Part shown: in pieces, positions 10,913-22,177 of the stretch
Layout: each line of letters starts with the position of its first letter
How positions within the stretch are numbered: the first letter of the stretch is position 1
NCBI GenBank assembly: GCA_013399115.1
Contig: VXAA01007259.1
Coordinates: 1 to 64,000, forward strand
Source: Anseranas semipalmata
Taxonomy: Eukaryota > Chordata > Aves > Anseriformes > Anseranatidae
DNA length: 64,000 nucleotides
Direction: 5' to 3'
Made by a program: the position numbers and the translations under genes
Notes under the pieces: model-generated
Told to the model about the DNA's origin: nothing
The model's database searches: none
What the model saw: only the letters and a program-made list of their open reading frames with translations

Positions 10913-13897
10913 ATACTATTTTATTTACTGAAGATTGCATGCAATAAAGTCGACTGGGGCATTAGCTTGTTAAGGAGGCGTACACAGAGAAGTTCTCAAG
11001 CTCTGTTGTAAAAGACACAAAGGAACCATTGAAGGAACCGCAGTGAGGGTGAATGATCAGTGAGTCTTGTGCAGGGTTTGGCCTCTTTGGCTGCAGGCTA
11101 AATACCCTTGAGGTTGTTGGAAATCATTTTCCTGTTCCTGGATGCTTTTTGAGACTTCTTAAATTTTCCTGTTCCGCAGCAAGACAAGGCCAAGACCTTT
11201 AACAGTGCTTGGGGAGCAGTCCAGGAGAGAGACCGGCACCCAGGCGAGAAGAGAAGGCAGCCTTGGGGTGGCACCAGTGCCTGAGATCAGCCAGACCACT
11301 CACGAACTGGATTTTCCCGTGTCCTAGGTGCCTTCCCTGACTGTTGCACTACATGCTTTTCTGAAAAGGGAAGAGCTTTCTGTGACTCCAGAGCTCCAGT
11401 GAATGCTACATTTTAAGGATGTAGGAGTGGGGTAAAGGCAGTAAAAGTTTAAGATACATCCCATTAATATGGGAAGTTCAGAATTAAAGTTGACATCCTT
11501 CTACTCTGTCCTTTCTCTGTGATATGACTTGTCAGCCTGTTCCTCAGGGGTAAGCTCTTCAGTTTTATTCTGTGCAATCAAATTGAATGGTCCTGGAAAT
11601 ATCCTACTTTTTTCTTCTGAATACTTTTTAGATTACTGACTGTATGTGAAATTAAGAATTATAAGTGACAGTTAAATGTCACATCTCATTACAGTCATTT
11701 ACTGAGAATGTTTTAAAATAGGCCTGCCTCTTGAATGGCAGAGCTAATAAACTTGTATGTGCGTGGCCAAATACTGATTTTACAAAGTGGGGCACGTAGT
11801 AAAATTTGAACTTTTCTTAATACTCCAAATCTGAACACAAAAAAAAAGGATTTGAAGATTTAAGTCTAATACTTTTTAGGAGTCCCCAAAATCTTTGAGC
11901 TTTAAAAAATATTGGACAGATTTTCTTCTGGAGAAATTAATTTTATGACTCCTCACCCTGTATTTCCTCCAGCATGACAGGAGAGTGTCTTCTGAATCGA
12001 TTTCATTTCTGCATGTAAATACTAAATACTGACTCTGAGAGAAAATGTGACCGTGGCATCTCTGCAGCCTAACTCTATTACTTATTTAATTCTCTCAGTA
12101 CCTTTCAATATCTGCCTGCTTTTTTAAAACAGAGCTCCTTTATTTCCACCTTTTTCTATGTTTAAAGTACTGTGGTTTCATTTTATTGTTTTTTTAGGGG
12201 TTGGAGTACAATTTCCCTTGTGTTTCCCTTTCCTTTAACTATACATACCTCTGGAATTGTCCTGAGGAAGAAAACAACATAGTGATATTTCATTTCTTTC
12301 CATATTACTTCTGTATGTAGCAAGTTCTTTCCCCATTCACCTATATGCTTCCTATCTTTGGTCTTCCTCACTTCCTGCAGAAAACACCTCCCTCATCTAT
12401 AAATATATCTCAGTAAACATAGCAAGGTAGGGTCTTTCTTGGCATTACACTAACTAAAAGACATCTACATTGATAATTTAATCCAATGTGGCCAAAGAGG
12501 AGGATGAGGAAAATAATTGAATGGAGCAGTTACTGGGAAACTTGACACACCATGGAAACACAGAAAACATACAAACAACATTTCATTTATTTGCTTCCTA
12601 AATGCAATGGAGGCTAGGGGAAAAAAAAAAAAAAGACAATTAGGAGATAGCCCTGCCTGTTACACTAGGAAGTATTGAAGCCCTTGATGTGGTCAATCGG
12701 TTTACGTTCATTCAGGCTGAAGAGCCTAACTATAAAACTTTACAGGAGCATGAGGAATGCTGCTCCATATGTAAAACTGAAATACAAGATATGCAAGAAA
12801 TTAATTATGGAAGAATTAGTGTGTAAGCTAAGCCTTAAGAATTAATCTCAATGTTTTTTAAGGAGAGGCTAGATTGCAATCGATAAGGGAGAAAGAAAAA
12901 CATGTAGGGACTGAAAGTACTGGGAGCTGGACTGGAGCAAGGTTGGGCTGAATGGGGAAAGAGGCGGCCCACCAGACAGAAACAAGTACGTTGTCCCTCC
13001 TCAACCACTGGTTCTCAGCCATGGCTCTGAGCGGTAATGGAAGGGAAAGGGAGCACCTGTGTAGGAAGGGGGTGAAGGTGAAGATGGAGGAGCTGAAAGT
13101 ATCCAGCTTGTTCCCTACCACTGAGTTCTTGGTCCGGGTACAGCCGTGGTCTCTTCCCCATGTGTGGCCAGCACACACTGCAGACTGGGGAGCATGGGGA
13201 GCAGCTACCAGGCCTTCTTCTCTGTATGGCAGCTACTGTCTCAAAGGAAAATACAATAAAAGATGATCTGACATTGAGAATGATATTCAGTAAATTAATG
13301 CATTAGTAAACAAGGCATGATTTTGGTGGAGTATATCTATTAAATGCTCCTGCACGCCTGAAGGAGCGTTCCTCTGTTCCTTGTTCCTCTATGAACCGTG
13401 CCCACACTCTAGCTTTGTGTGAATGCTTGAGTGTCAATGCTCGAGTGTCAAGATTTTAAGAGAAAACTTTCACTTTTTTTCCTTCCTGCATGTATTTGCA
13501 GGGCAATGACTTGTGCAAAGCAAAGTTCTCTGTATTCCTTCGGATTGTGAATCTAGGAACAATTTTGTCCTTGTGGAAGAGTGAGGTGTTGCCAAAAACT
13601 GAATACTGCCATCTCTGCTTATGAATCCCAGTTTCAAATCCCAGATGCTTTACATAATAAAGCCTAACTGGGCTGATTACCAAGAGAACTCAGTCATTCA
13701 GAAAAATAAAAGGGAAAAATCCCTTTGCTTCATGAAGGAAGAAGTGGTGCCAAAAGGAGGCTGAAATGTTAAAAATGCATTTTCTATTTGGATCTCTCAT
13801 ATCGACCGTCCTGTTTCCTCTTTTTTTTTTCCTTTTATTTAAGGCGAGGGATCAGTATTGCTCTTTTGCATTGGGTGTATGTGGAAGTTCTTTGTAG
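10913..13897. other. Non-genic stretch, no recognisable gene
   Basis: AT-rich to mixed sequence with an A tract near 12620-12634. The open frames here (about 105 codons on both strands at 12858-13266) overlap one another and show no domain. A 14-bp tandem duplication is listed separately. Confidence 0.55.
13422..13449 (+). repeat. 14-bp tandem duplication
   Basis: Two adjacent copies of AATGCTTGAGTGTC, the second with one T-to-C change. Confidence 0.9.
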
Positions 13898-13969
13898 GAC
13901 CTGTGAGGATCTGGGCTATGCAAGCCACATTCAGCGGGTCTCATCCTGCTGTGCCCGAGTCCAGCTCAG
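13898..13969 (+). other. Candidate 72-nt exon, function unknown
   Basis: The left edge is a good acceptor (TTCTTTGTAG then G) and the right edge a near-perfect donor (CTCAG then GTAAGT). The 72 nt are a multiple of three, and two of the three frames stay open (one reads TCEDLGYASHIQRVSSCC, another PVRIWAMQATFSGSH). I recognise neither peptide. A CpG-rich pocket starts about ten bases downstream. It could be a small cassette exon of a host gene, an exon of a noncoding RNA, or a chance pairing of splice signals. Confidence 0.25.
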
Positions 13970-13980
13970 GTAAGTCTGGC

Positions 13981-14230
13981 TGCGTCCGCACTGCCTCACG
14001 ACTGCGGCGATGTGGGTGCCCATAGCTTCAGCGCTTCCACGTTCTGCGCTTCCACGTGGCGTGGCACACGGTGTTGGGCCCACGCAGGACAGCGTGGCTG
14101 CTTTGCCGGCCCGATGCTGGCCACATGATATTGCTGGAAAGCAGTACGGGATGTGCGGCAGAGGGTTTAGCTGCGTGGGCGTAGCTGTCTGTGTGCTCTG
14201 CACGTTTTCTTTGCAGCAAGCGGTGGGGTA
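13981..14230. promoter_or_regulatory. CpG-rich pocket, possible regulatory element
   Basis: I count about 21 CpG dinucleotides in 250 bases, against very few in the flanking kilobases. Such pockets often mark promoters or enhancers kept free of methylation. No TATA box or other defined promoter motif is evident. A 15-bp tandem repeat with CpGs lies inside. Confidence 0.3.
14031..14057 (+). repeat. 15-bp imperfect tandem repeat in the CpG pocket
   Basis: GCGCTTCCACGT occurs twice, separated by TCT (starts at 14031 and 14046). It may be a duplicated protein-binding site or a slippage product. Confidence 0.85.
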
Positions 14231-14324
14231 GGGTCCATGCAAAGTGGTAGGGAGAACTGGGTGTGTTTTAATTTCTTTCTGTATTCTGCATTCTATAATT
14301 AGTATTTCTTTCACTGCAGCTGCT

Positions 14325-15290
14325 ATCAGGCTCTTAGAGAAACTAAGCTCCTATGGGTTAAAATGGAAGCCCTCTTGTGGATTAATAATTGATTAAAAAG
14401 CAAGAAGTGGGGTTTCTTTAGATGTTCGGTTTTCCGTGGGTGGAGAGGAGTTACTGGTGGAGTAAAGCAGGGATTTCTGCAGGAGCTTCAGCTATTCAAC
14501 GCATTCATAAATGAGCTGGGAATGGAAATGAACCATTGAAAGACAAAATTTGCAGCTGCAAGAAGTTCTCCCAAATAGAAGAATTCAACGCTGACTGCAA
14601 ACAGTTGGAGAATCACTTGGTGATGCTAAGCGATCGAGCAGTACAGTAGGTGAAATTATTTGTACAAAGTCACGCATGTGAGAAGAGGCAACAGCATTCC
14701 CTGAGTTAGCTGCTACCCTCAGCAAGAGGTCTGGACTCACTGTGGGTAGTTCCCTGCAAACAGCAGCAGCTCAGTCAGCGCGCGGTGTTGGTCAAAAAGG
14801 CAAACAGCACGTTGCGAGGCGCTGAGAGGGAAGCGGAGAACAACAAAATCTTTATGTCACTGTGTAATCCGTGCTGTGACGGCTTCTTGAGTACCATGTC
14901 CCGTTTTGTTCACTTTGTTGCAATAGAATCAGGGGACACAGGAGCGTGGCAAGGACGGCCAGAGGTATGGAGCTGCTTTTGTACAAATAGGAACTAATTA
15001 GTGCAGGAAATTTTCTGTCTGGAAAAAAGGCAATTGGAGGGCACATAATATCACCTACAGTGGAGGTCTGTATAGTCATGAATGGCTTGGGAAAGTGAAT
15101 AGCAAGTGTTTGTTTCCTGTTTTTTTTTTTTTCCACTGCTTCACAAAAGGCAAACTGGGGCATCCAGAAAAATTTCAGGAAGGTAGTTTGAACAAAAGCA
15201 GTTTTTCACGCAGCACATCATTAGATGTTGAAATTCATTGACAAATAAGATTGTGGAGATCAAAGTAAAGTTAACAGAGAAATTTCTAGG
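14325..15290 (+). mobile_element. Ancient CR1-lineage element, internal ORF2 part, heavily decayed
   Basis: Nearly 1 kb aligns by eye with the reverse transcriptase and C-terminal part of old archosaur/turtle-type CR1 elements. Landmarks in order: GTTACTGGTGGAGTAAAGCA (the VTSGVPQG region), CTATTCAACGCATTCATAAA (LFN-FIN), ACAAAATTTGCAGCTG (the degenerate FADD region, near 14543), LVKKANSTLRG at 14788-14820, CTTGAGTAC (the LEYC region) near 14886, CTGGAAAAAAGGCAATTGG (LEKRRLRG) near 15020, GTCATGAATGGCTTGG near 15074, and TCACGCAGCACATCATTAG near 15206. Stops and frameshifts occur throughout, the catalytic motif is lost, and no 3' tail is found. It is clearly older than the other copies in the window and of another lineage. 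Both edges are approximate. Confidence 0.82.
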
Positions 15291-16732
15291 TATATTGTTG
15301 CAGCTATCTTTTGCTCAGGCAAAACTCATTACATGCTTACACGTTAACGAGGCAGAGCAAGGTTACTGCGGCTGGCTCCTCACACGAGAGGGTGGTTGCT
15401 TTGGGCATGGTGCTCCATCCCACATCCTCTGTTTCCAAACAAACCTCAGATCTCCGTACACACGCATGGATTTGCGCCCTTTCTCTAGTGCCTCTGCTCT
15501 TAGTTGACCACCCAAACAATCAGAAGCTGAATCGTGGTATTGCTGTTGATCACTTTTTTTCTTTGCAAAAATGCTGTCTTAGGTGGCAGCCAGATAAACA
15601 CGATACGTTTTGTATATCGAGACCCTATAGATGATGTATTTCTGTGGTAAGAGTTTGTTATGCAAAGGCTTGATTGAAGACTTTTCATTTCTATTAATAT
15701 ACTCTAATCATTTAGAATACATGGAGCTGCTGTAGGCCTCTCATACTTGGCGTGGAAATGATGTGGGATTTATTATAAATGAATATCTAAATAGGATATA
15801 AATTATTTTTATTGACAGAGGAAGCCCGGATAGGTTGAGGTGTCCTCTTCAAAAAACACTTTTAGTGCATACCCTCCTTAGTGTTTCTGTTGGGAGTTAT
15901 GAACAGGTCTTCATAGCTATCCACACGGTTTCCCAGAAAGGACTGCTGCTTTTTGCCTGCTGTATGTAATTTGTAGAAAAGAACTCTTGTCCCGAACAAC
16001 AGAGCACAATCCTTTTAAGTATGCAGGAAAGCATCCCTTTTTCTTTTAGCCATAGGTAACCTTTTTTAGTTATGTAATGGCTAAAATATAAGAGGGCATA
16101 GCTAAAACCAATAGGTTGATTACAATACTGAGAAAATTCAGCTGAACAAAAACATGACAAAAATGAGATTTAGAAAGCGTTGAGATGATCTTGACAAAGG
16201 GAAGCGTTAAAAGCCTCATTGTTTGAAACGTGTACAACAGCCTGTATAAAAGCACTGAACACCAGTTACAAGGAGCAGTACCGGCTCTCAATCTTCTAGA
16301 TTTTTGATATCCCCAAAAGTTCTCTTTACCCCTACAGTGTACCCCATAGAGCCAGTGGCAGTGTATTGGCTAACAGGCTTGCTTTTCCTAGCTAACTTGC
16401 GTAGCTCTCATGTATGCCCTCGTGGGCTCCACAGATCCAGAAGCTAAAACCCAAGGGGTTTAGGTGCCTCAGGTGGCAACACCGCTTTCTTGGAAGCACG
16501 GTTACGGAGACCGCTGTGGCTCAACATTTGAGCAGTCAAGCTCCTCCAAACAGTTTGGAAGATGGTTGTGATTAATTCAGTGTTTAAAGGAAATCTGGAG
16601 TCCTCAGCCCCCAGAAATGAACCCTTTAAGCAGAATGTGAAGGCACTGTGCAGGCGAGTAAAGGTGGAACAGCCCCGACATTGCCAGTGGGGAGCAGTTT
16701 TCCTCCAGAGCAACTTGCCTGCAGTGAAGCGA
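15291..16732. other. Non-genic stretch, no recognisable gene
   Basis: Mixed-composition sequence with short overlapping frames. I see no repeat family and no RNA gene. Confidence 0.55.
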
Positions 16733-17066
16733 GAAGAAGGTAGCGAGGAGCCCGATGCTCACGTACGGATGAGGACAGGGCTTCGCGCAAGCCGCCTCCG
16801 CTTGCTGTTCCCTGACCGCGCTGTTCATCCAGCGCAGTCCTTCCCAGCGCCTGCAGCAGGCTGGCAGCGCCGAGCGAGCCAGCGTCTCCTCGATGCCTCG
16901 CATTAATTGCGGCATTCGAGGGCAGACCCCCGCACAGAGGAGGGGAGAGAAGTTTGAAGCGGTGCTGCTGGAAGCACCCACCTCACCCAGGCACCGAGGG
17001 TGCGGGCTGCTGCCTCCTGTGTGCTGACGGGGAGCCGTGGGGAGTCATTGAAATGCAGGGCTGCGG
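16733..17066. promoter_or_regulatory. CpG-island-like segment, candidate promoter
   Basis: About 27 CpG dinucleotides in 334 bases of roughly 60% GC, close to the number expected without CpG depletion. The flanks are CpG-poor. It lies about 110 bases before the candidate exon at 17174-17255. It could be the promoter and first exon of a transcript on either strand. No TATA box is evident. Confidence 0.4.
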
Positions 17067-17173
17067 AGCACTGCTGTAGTGCTGGCTTGCTTTTTTTTTT
17101 TCTTTCCCCTCCCTCTCCTTCATTCTTGGACCAGGGGGAACATGTTTGCTGTGGATTCTTTTTGTTTCATCAG

Positions 17174-17255
17174 AGAATGAGATGCTGGCTGCAAATTGAA
17201 GAAATGGCCCTAGAAGAATTGATGCAAAGATTAAATGCGGTTTCCCAGTGCACTG
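17174..17255 (+). other. Candidate exon with possible start codon, function unknown
   Basis: A long pyrimidine run and TTTGTTTCATCAG precede the segment, and CACTG then GTAGGA follows it, giving a plausible acceptor and donor. An ATG at 17177 opens a frame reading MRCWLQIEEMALEELMQRLN and a few more residues to the donor, which it meets in phase 1. The peptide is short and helix-like, rich in Glu and Leu. I do not recognise its family. The CpG-island-like segment just upstream supports a transcript starting here. Alternatives are a noncoding exon or chance. Confidence 0.3.
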
Positions 17256-17957
17256 GTAGGAGGAGCTGCTGGTCTTAAATAATTATGTTGCCTTGATGCC
17301 GTTAGTGATTTTATAGGATTTACAGAAAATCCTGGTAATCTGACTAGCATTCTGTATGCATGTTCGCATTAATAGGAAGGAAAACGTTTTGTCACAGGGT
17401 TAAACTTTTGTTTATTTTGACACTAATTAGCATTTCTAGTGCTTAGATATTCATGAGGCTAGCTTTAGAAGGTCCTCTGGAATAGTTTCGGGTAGCTACT
17501 AGCCCGGTCGAATACTCTAAATGGGTCTCAATTCCTTTTTTCTCTCTGACTCAGCTGGAGCTAAGAAGTGGGGGGAATTACAGATTTGTCTAGTGAAACG
17601 AGTCTAATATGGAGCAATGAAAAGCCCAGGAAACTGTAAGGCACCGCAACCAGTATTTTAGGTGGATCTAAATTGCACTTTCATGAGAATGAAGAGTTGA
17701 ATAGATTAATCGTGGTAAATTTAGGTTTACAGCTGAATGGATTAAAAATTGCAGCAGATCTGCTAAAAATGCTTTTTAGCATTGTAAAAAGATTATGATG
17801 ATTTCTGAGAGATTTTCTTGAAAATGTGAATGTTTATGTGTTCAAAACTGGAACTGAGCAGCAGTGTACAATAAGGTGATCTGTGATTAGATCTGGGAGT
17901 GTTTTCCTGTCTATTGCTCATGCAGAAATGTAAATATATTTCAGAATAAAAAGTTAC

Positions 17958-18203
17958 CTGGAAAGAGAAGAGATGTGTTTTTTGCATCCTTTGAAACTGC
18001 TTCTTTTGCCCTTTATTCTTAATCTGCTGGCAGATGTCGGAAGTCTTGCATCTTCTTGTCATCTGAAGCAAACCGATAATTTGCTGATACAGAGCATTCA
18101 AGGTATTATTCACTGCAGTATCAAAACTTGGAATTTTTCTTCTCATTTCCCTGAGCCATTGTCTGCCAAGAGAGACTTTTTTGGCTTTTTCAGCAATTTC
18201 CAT
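17958..18203 (-). other. Candidate minus-strand coding exon, function unknown
   Basis: On the minus strand, an 82-codon frame starts with ATG (bases 18203 down to 18201, just after an in-frame stop) and reaches a consensus donor TTTCCAG then GTAACT at 17958/17957 in phase 0. It reads as a basic, helix-rich peptide, with IPSFDTAVNNTLNALYQQII near residues 24-43 and KTSDICQQIKNKGQKKQFQ near residues 53-71. The frame itself runs past the donor to 136 codons. I see no strong acceptor at the other edge, so this would have to be a first coding exon. I do not recognise the protein. Similar-length chance frames exist in the window. Confidence 0.22.
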
Positions 18204-18689
18204 GTGTTACAAACAGATAATTAGCAAAATGGCTGATGCTGTAGTCCAGTGAAGAGATAGATTAAATGGCAAATGTGGAATGGACAGATTAGCTGCATCA
18301 GTGTTCCTGGGTAGAGGAAGCAGGTGTTTACCTTCTTAGTAACATTTTTGGGGAGGAAAATCAAAACTTGATCTGATGAGAACAAGCATTAAATTACAAG
18401 TAACAGTCACCATACATACTGCTTTCTTTTTCCTTGTTTTTGCTATCCACTTTTTCCCTAATAATCCTTCCGTGTTCAAAACATTTCCTTACTTAATGCT
18501 TGGATATTTGTTTTATTGCCTGTTTTGATTTTCTGAGTGTGTAAGTCAAAAGAAAGCCCGTCTGATATTTGCTAGCGCAAACTGTCTTTTGCAGTTTAAT
18601 AACTCTTGCAGTATTTTTTCACTCCCTTAACATTGTCACTGTTGTTTTCTGGGGTAAGATAAATGCTCACAAGGTATGACAGCCCTGGG

Positions 18690-18805
18690 CGGTAATACGG
18701 GAGCCCTCGTTCCGGAGCTGAAGTGCAGCGAGCCGCCGGCGTGGCAGGGGTCTCTGCGCTGTGCAGATGTACGGGCGCTGTGACCTTCATGGGAGCCACC
18801 AGCGC
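18690..18805. promoter_or_regulatory. Small CpG-rich pocket
   Basis: About 12 CpG in roughly 115 bases, including GAGCCGCCGGCGTGG near 18730. It is the third such pocket within 5 kb and may be regulatory. No gene signal adjoins it. Confidence 0.2.
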
Positions 18806-18899
18806 TACCAAGTGCTATTTTCACACTTGCCAGCAGGCTCTGACTGTGTGCTGATCTTTAGCTTGCTATGCTTGCATATTTTTCCAAAAAAGCAGCTGT

Positions 18900-20313
18900 T
18901 ACTCTACTGCCAGTTTTGTGTTTGTGTGGTTTAGCTGGTTCCTATCCTCCCACTTCTCTTTCTTCCTCTCTCTAATCCCTGTGTGGGTATTCCCTAGCCA
19001 AAGGCACCTCTTGTCTCTTCTGCAGCCAGTGGTTTTATTTATAGGTAGCTCAGCTTCAGTTTTCCTGTCTCTTTATTTCTTTGTTTGGTTTTGCTTTGCT
19101 TTGTTGTCGTTCCTTTCAGGTTCCTTAGACTGTTCCTCTGGCGCTATCTCTTTTTCTTGCACTATACGCTGTCCTTGGGTTAAATTGTCTACTCTCTGGC
19201 TTCACAGCTGTCTTTCTGTTGACTCAGAAACCCTTTGTAAGCAGATATTTCCTTCACAGCCCTCGATCATGGGCAGGTTTTTTCCAAGCCCATTTTTCAC
19301 TAGCTGCTTGCTCACGAGCAATTGAAATGCAAAGGTTCCCCTGGTGCCCCTGGGGCAGCTATTCACCTTCAGGCATCAACAGATTTTCTCCTTTTGTAGG
19401 ACCAGAGGACAAAAACTATTGCTCTTCCTTCACTTGTTTCTCTGAGCGGTGCCCCCGGCAGGCAGGCTCAGATTCACCTGAGGTATTTTAGACACCTGAG
19501 GCACGTGAGGCAGAAGAAGAGTTCCCCTGAAGGCCAGGCATGGTGAGAGGCGAGAAGGGGGCACGTTCAGGAGGCAAGTCCTTCCAGCTTCTGAGGTGCA
19601 TGCATCTGCCCCTCGACTGGGGGAGGCCTGGAGCAGCTCAGCTCCTAACCCTGAATGTCTAGAGTTAGCTGTGGTAAGTCTAGGTTGCAGCCCGTAACCT
19701 TTTGCTGCTTGTTCCTTTTTACCACACCAGCCTCTGCCTCTGGCTTCTCACCCCCTAGCAAGTCCCATGTGTCCGTCTGTCTCTGACCCAGCCTTTCTGG
19801 GCTTCTCGTCTGACATGGCCACACCAGCACTTTCCTCAGGAGTCCTCCTGCCTAAACTCTGATTCAGTCACGCTCCCAGCCCCCCGGTAACACCCCTTGC
19901 CCCCTCATGGCCATGTGGGCCTCTCTCAGGATCTCACGAGTGCCTTTCTTGGCAACATTTTATGAATCTGGACAGCTTTTTGTCAGTTTTTCCTGATTAT
20001 TTCTCAGTTTGATCACCTTATCCTCCAAAGCCTCACAGAAACTTGCATCATCTTCTTCTGCTTCTGGCCAAATTTAGCTATTAAGGTCATGTTCCCTGCT
20101 CTTTAGTTGAATATTATCATCCTCCACGCTCTTCATGTTCCTTCTCTGACTCCTCTTGCTGCACAGTTCAAGATGACTTTGTACCCTGTCCTCTTCAAAC
20201 AGCAAATAAGGGTGTGCTCCCATGGCATCTCCCTTTGTCTTTCCCACATCTGCTCCTCAGTCTTCGCAGTCACTTCCCTTCTTCTAGCAAATGGCCTCCT
20301 GACCAGACTATTA
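18900..20313. other. Pyrimidine-rich noncoding stretch
   Basis: The plus strand is strongly C+T-rich over about 1.4 kb, with many runs such as CTCTTTCTTCCTCTCTC near 18956. The 135-codon hydrophobic frame at 18918-19325 is a by-product of this composition (T-rich codons read as Phe, Leu, Ser) rather than a membrane protein. No repeat family was recognised. Confidence 0.5.
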
Positions 20314-20488
20314 CAGAATCACAGAATCACAGAATCCTTTAGGTTGGAAGCGACCTTCAAGATCGCCTAGTCCAACCTATGACCTAACACTAACAAGCCC
20401 TCCACTAGACCATGTCGCTAAGCTCTACATCTAAACGTCTTTTAAATACATCCAGGGATGGTGACTCGACAACTTCCCTGGGCAAATT
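20314..20488 (-). mobile_element. CR1 3'-end fragment with octamer tail
   Basis: Starts with three CACAGAAT units, the reverse complement of the ATTCTGTG tail. Then follow TTTAGGTTGGAAGCGACCTT, CTAGTCCAACCTATGACCTA and CATCCAGGGATGGTGACTCG, all standard CR1 3' sequence on the minus strand. It matches the 3' end of the copy at 51364-53080 (same GGTTGGACTAGG and GTTTAGATGT blocks), so the two share a lineage. Only about 175 bases remain. Confidence 0.95.
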
Positions 20489-22177
20489 ACTTTAATTTAC
20501 AAAAATTACTTTCCCTGTTTTCATATATAATTCCTTAAAACAAGGCAGAAGGGATATAAAGAAATTTTCTATTCCTACCTAAGTTGTTTTTTTTTTCTTC
20601 ACATTAGAACATTAGAATTGTTTTTTCAGGAAAACTGTGAAATGATTATTGATAGTAAAAAAAATACATTCTGTTCCTGGTGTTTTTTTTTTTTTTTTTT
20701 TTGATGGATAATTGCATTGTTTTTCTTCTTTTGGCCATAGATCTCGTTTTCCTTCCTCCTGTTCAGTTCTGTTGCTGTGTTAAGTTAGACCCTCTCCCGC
20801 AGACTGCTGTTTACGGGCAGGACTTCCCCTCCCGGTGGGACCGTGCCTCAGAGGACTGAAGCCCCACATTATGAACAGTTCTAATCTGGGACCTTGTATA
20901 TTGGCTGTACGACTGTGTGATGTGTGGGTCATCTGCTGAGGGCTCCATTTGCTCGGACTGATACAGAAACTGCATTAAGGCACCAGCTCTTTCTGTCGCT
21001 GCCCGCATTTGCGCCGGCACTGAACTTGGAAGCCTTGCAGTGACAGTGGCACCCAGTTTGTGCAAACAGACACCACAGGTCTGGGAGTCCCAGCCTTAGG
21101 CCTGTGGTGACCCCATGAATGGTTTCTTTCCACCTTGGAAAGGTGCCATTGTTAGAGCTACCATCTGTTTCCTCTCCTTCGACAAAATCTGAGCACTCTG
21201 CAAAAAGAAGAAACATCTGCAAATCAAGGAAGATAAATATGTATGTAGTTCCTTAGGAAATATGTATGCAGTGGTAGTATTTTAAGGACAGGTAGCATTG
21301 CTTAGACATTTCAGCTTCAGTCAGTTTCCAGTAGCTCCAGACTTTCTGTCATACTCACAGCTTGGGCCAAAACTTTACACTTCATTTCCCTGGCTTTCTC
21401 TTGAGTTTTGAAGGCAGGCCCACCTGTCTTGAAAAATTAGGAAGCGATTTAGGAGGAATGGACTGACATACCACCTTACTAAGTGAAAAAGTGCCCAACA
21501 TCACTGGAAACAGTTGGCTTGTGCAAGGAGCGATGGGAGACACCCTCAGGCATGCTAAAGGGACATTACAAAGGTACAGGCAGCTGAAAGGACCTGTTCT
21601 GCGTGTCCTCTCCATTCCTACTCTCCTCCATGTCCTCTCCTTGTGCTAAGCAGTGTGTGTTAGCGAGGCCCCAGCCTGCATCGCAGTGCAGGCTCCAGAG
21701 GTTTCTGCAGCTCCTGCCATTGCGGCTGGTGAGGGGTGAGCGATTAATTCGTTGTTTGTGCGGGAGGAAAGGGAATGCAGAGGTGAGGTCGAGTGGCCAT
21801 CACAAGCTCTCCTGCTCTTCCTTACTCTTCTGGCATCTGTTCTTAGTTCACCTGATTTCCCAGCTGGGGAATCCAAACAAATCTTTCTCCATGTGGCAGA
21901 GCACTCGGGTTGATTTGGCAGCCGCACAGATCTGACTATGAGGAGCATCAAATTACTGTTTGGCAACTTCATCAGCTTTCTGCGAGGCTGGTGGAGTTGC
22001 AGAGGTCCAGCTGTGAGCTCCAGGATCTGCAGCATCCACTGCGCCCAGGTGTCATTTGGTGGCAGGGGCATGCCTCTGCCTGGTGCTAGCTTGCTGGCCT
22101 TCATTTCACCTCTCCTGCCCCCATGTTGGGCTTAGATGTGAAAGATGCCTCCAATTTCCCAGGCCAGAGTACAGCGG
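20489..22177. other. Non-genic stretch, no recognisable gene
   Basis: Contains a T20 tract at 20683-20702. Overlapping frames on both strands at 21603-22104 (up to 152 codons) show no domain and contradict each other. Nothing else was recognised. Confidence 0.55.

Noticed and set aside
18918..19325. 135-codon hydrophobic frame resembling a membrane protein
   Set aside because: It lies in a pyrimidine-rich tract where T-rich codons give Phe, Leu and Ser by composition. There is no recognisable family and no splice context.
21646..22104. 152-codon minus-strand frame
   Set aside because: It overlaps two plus-strand frames of similar size and shows no domain. Its GC-rich composition explains the lack of stops.
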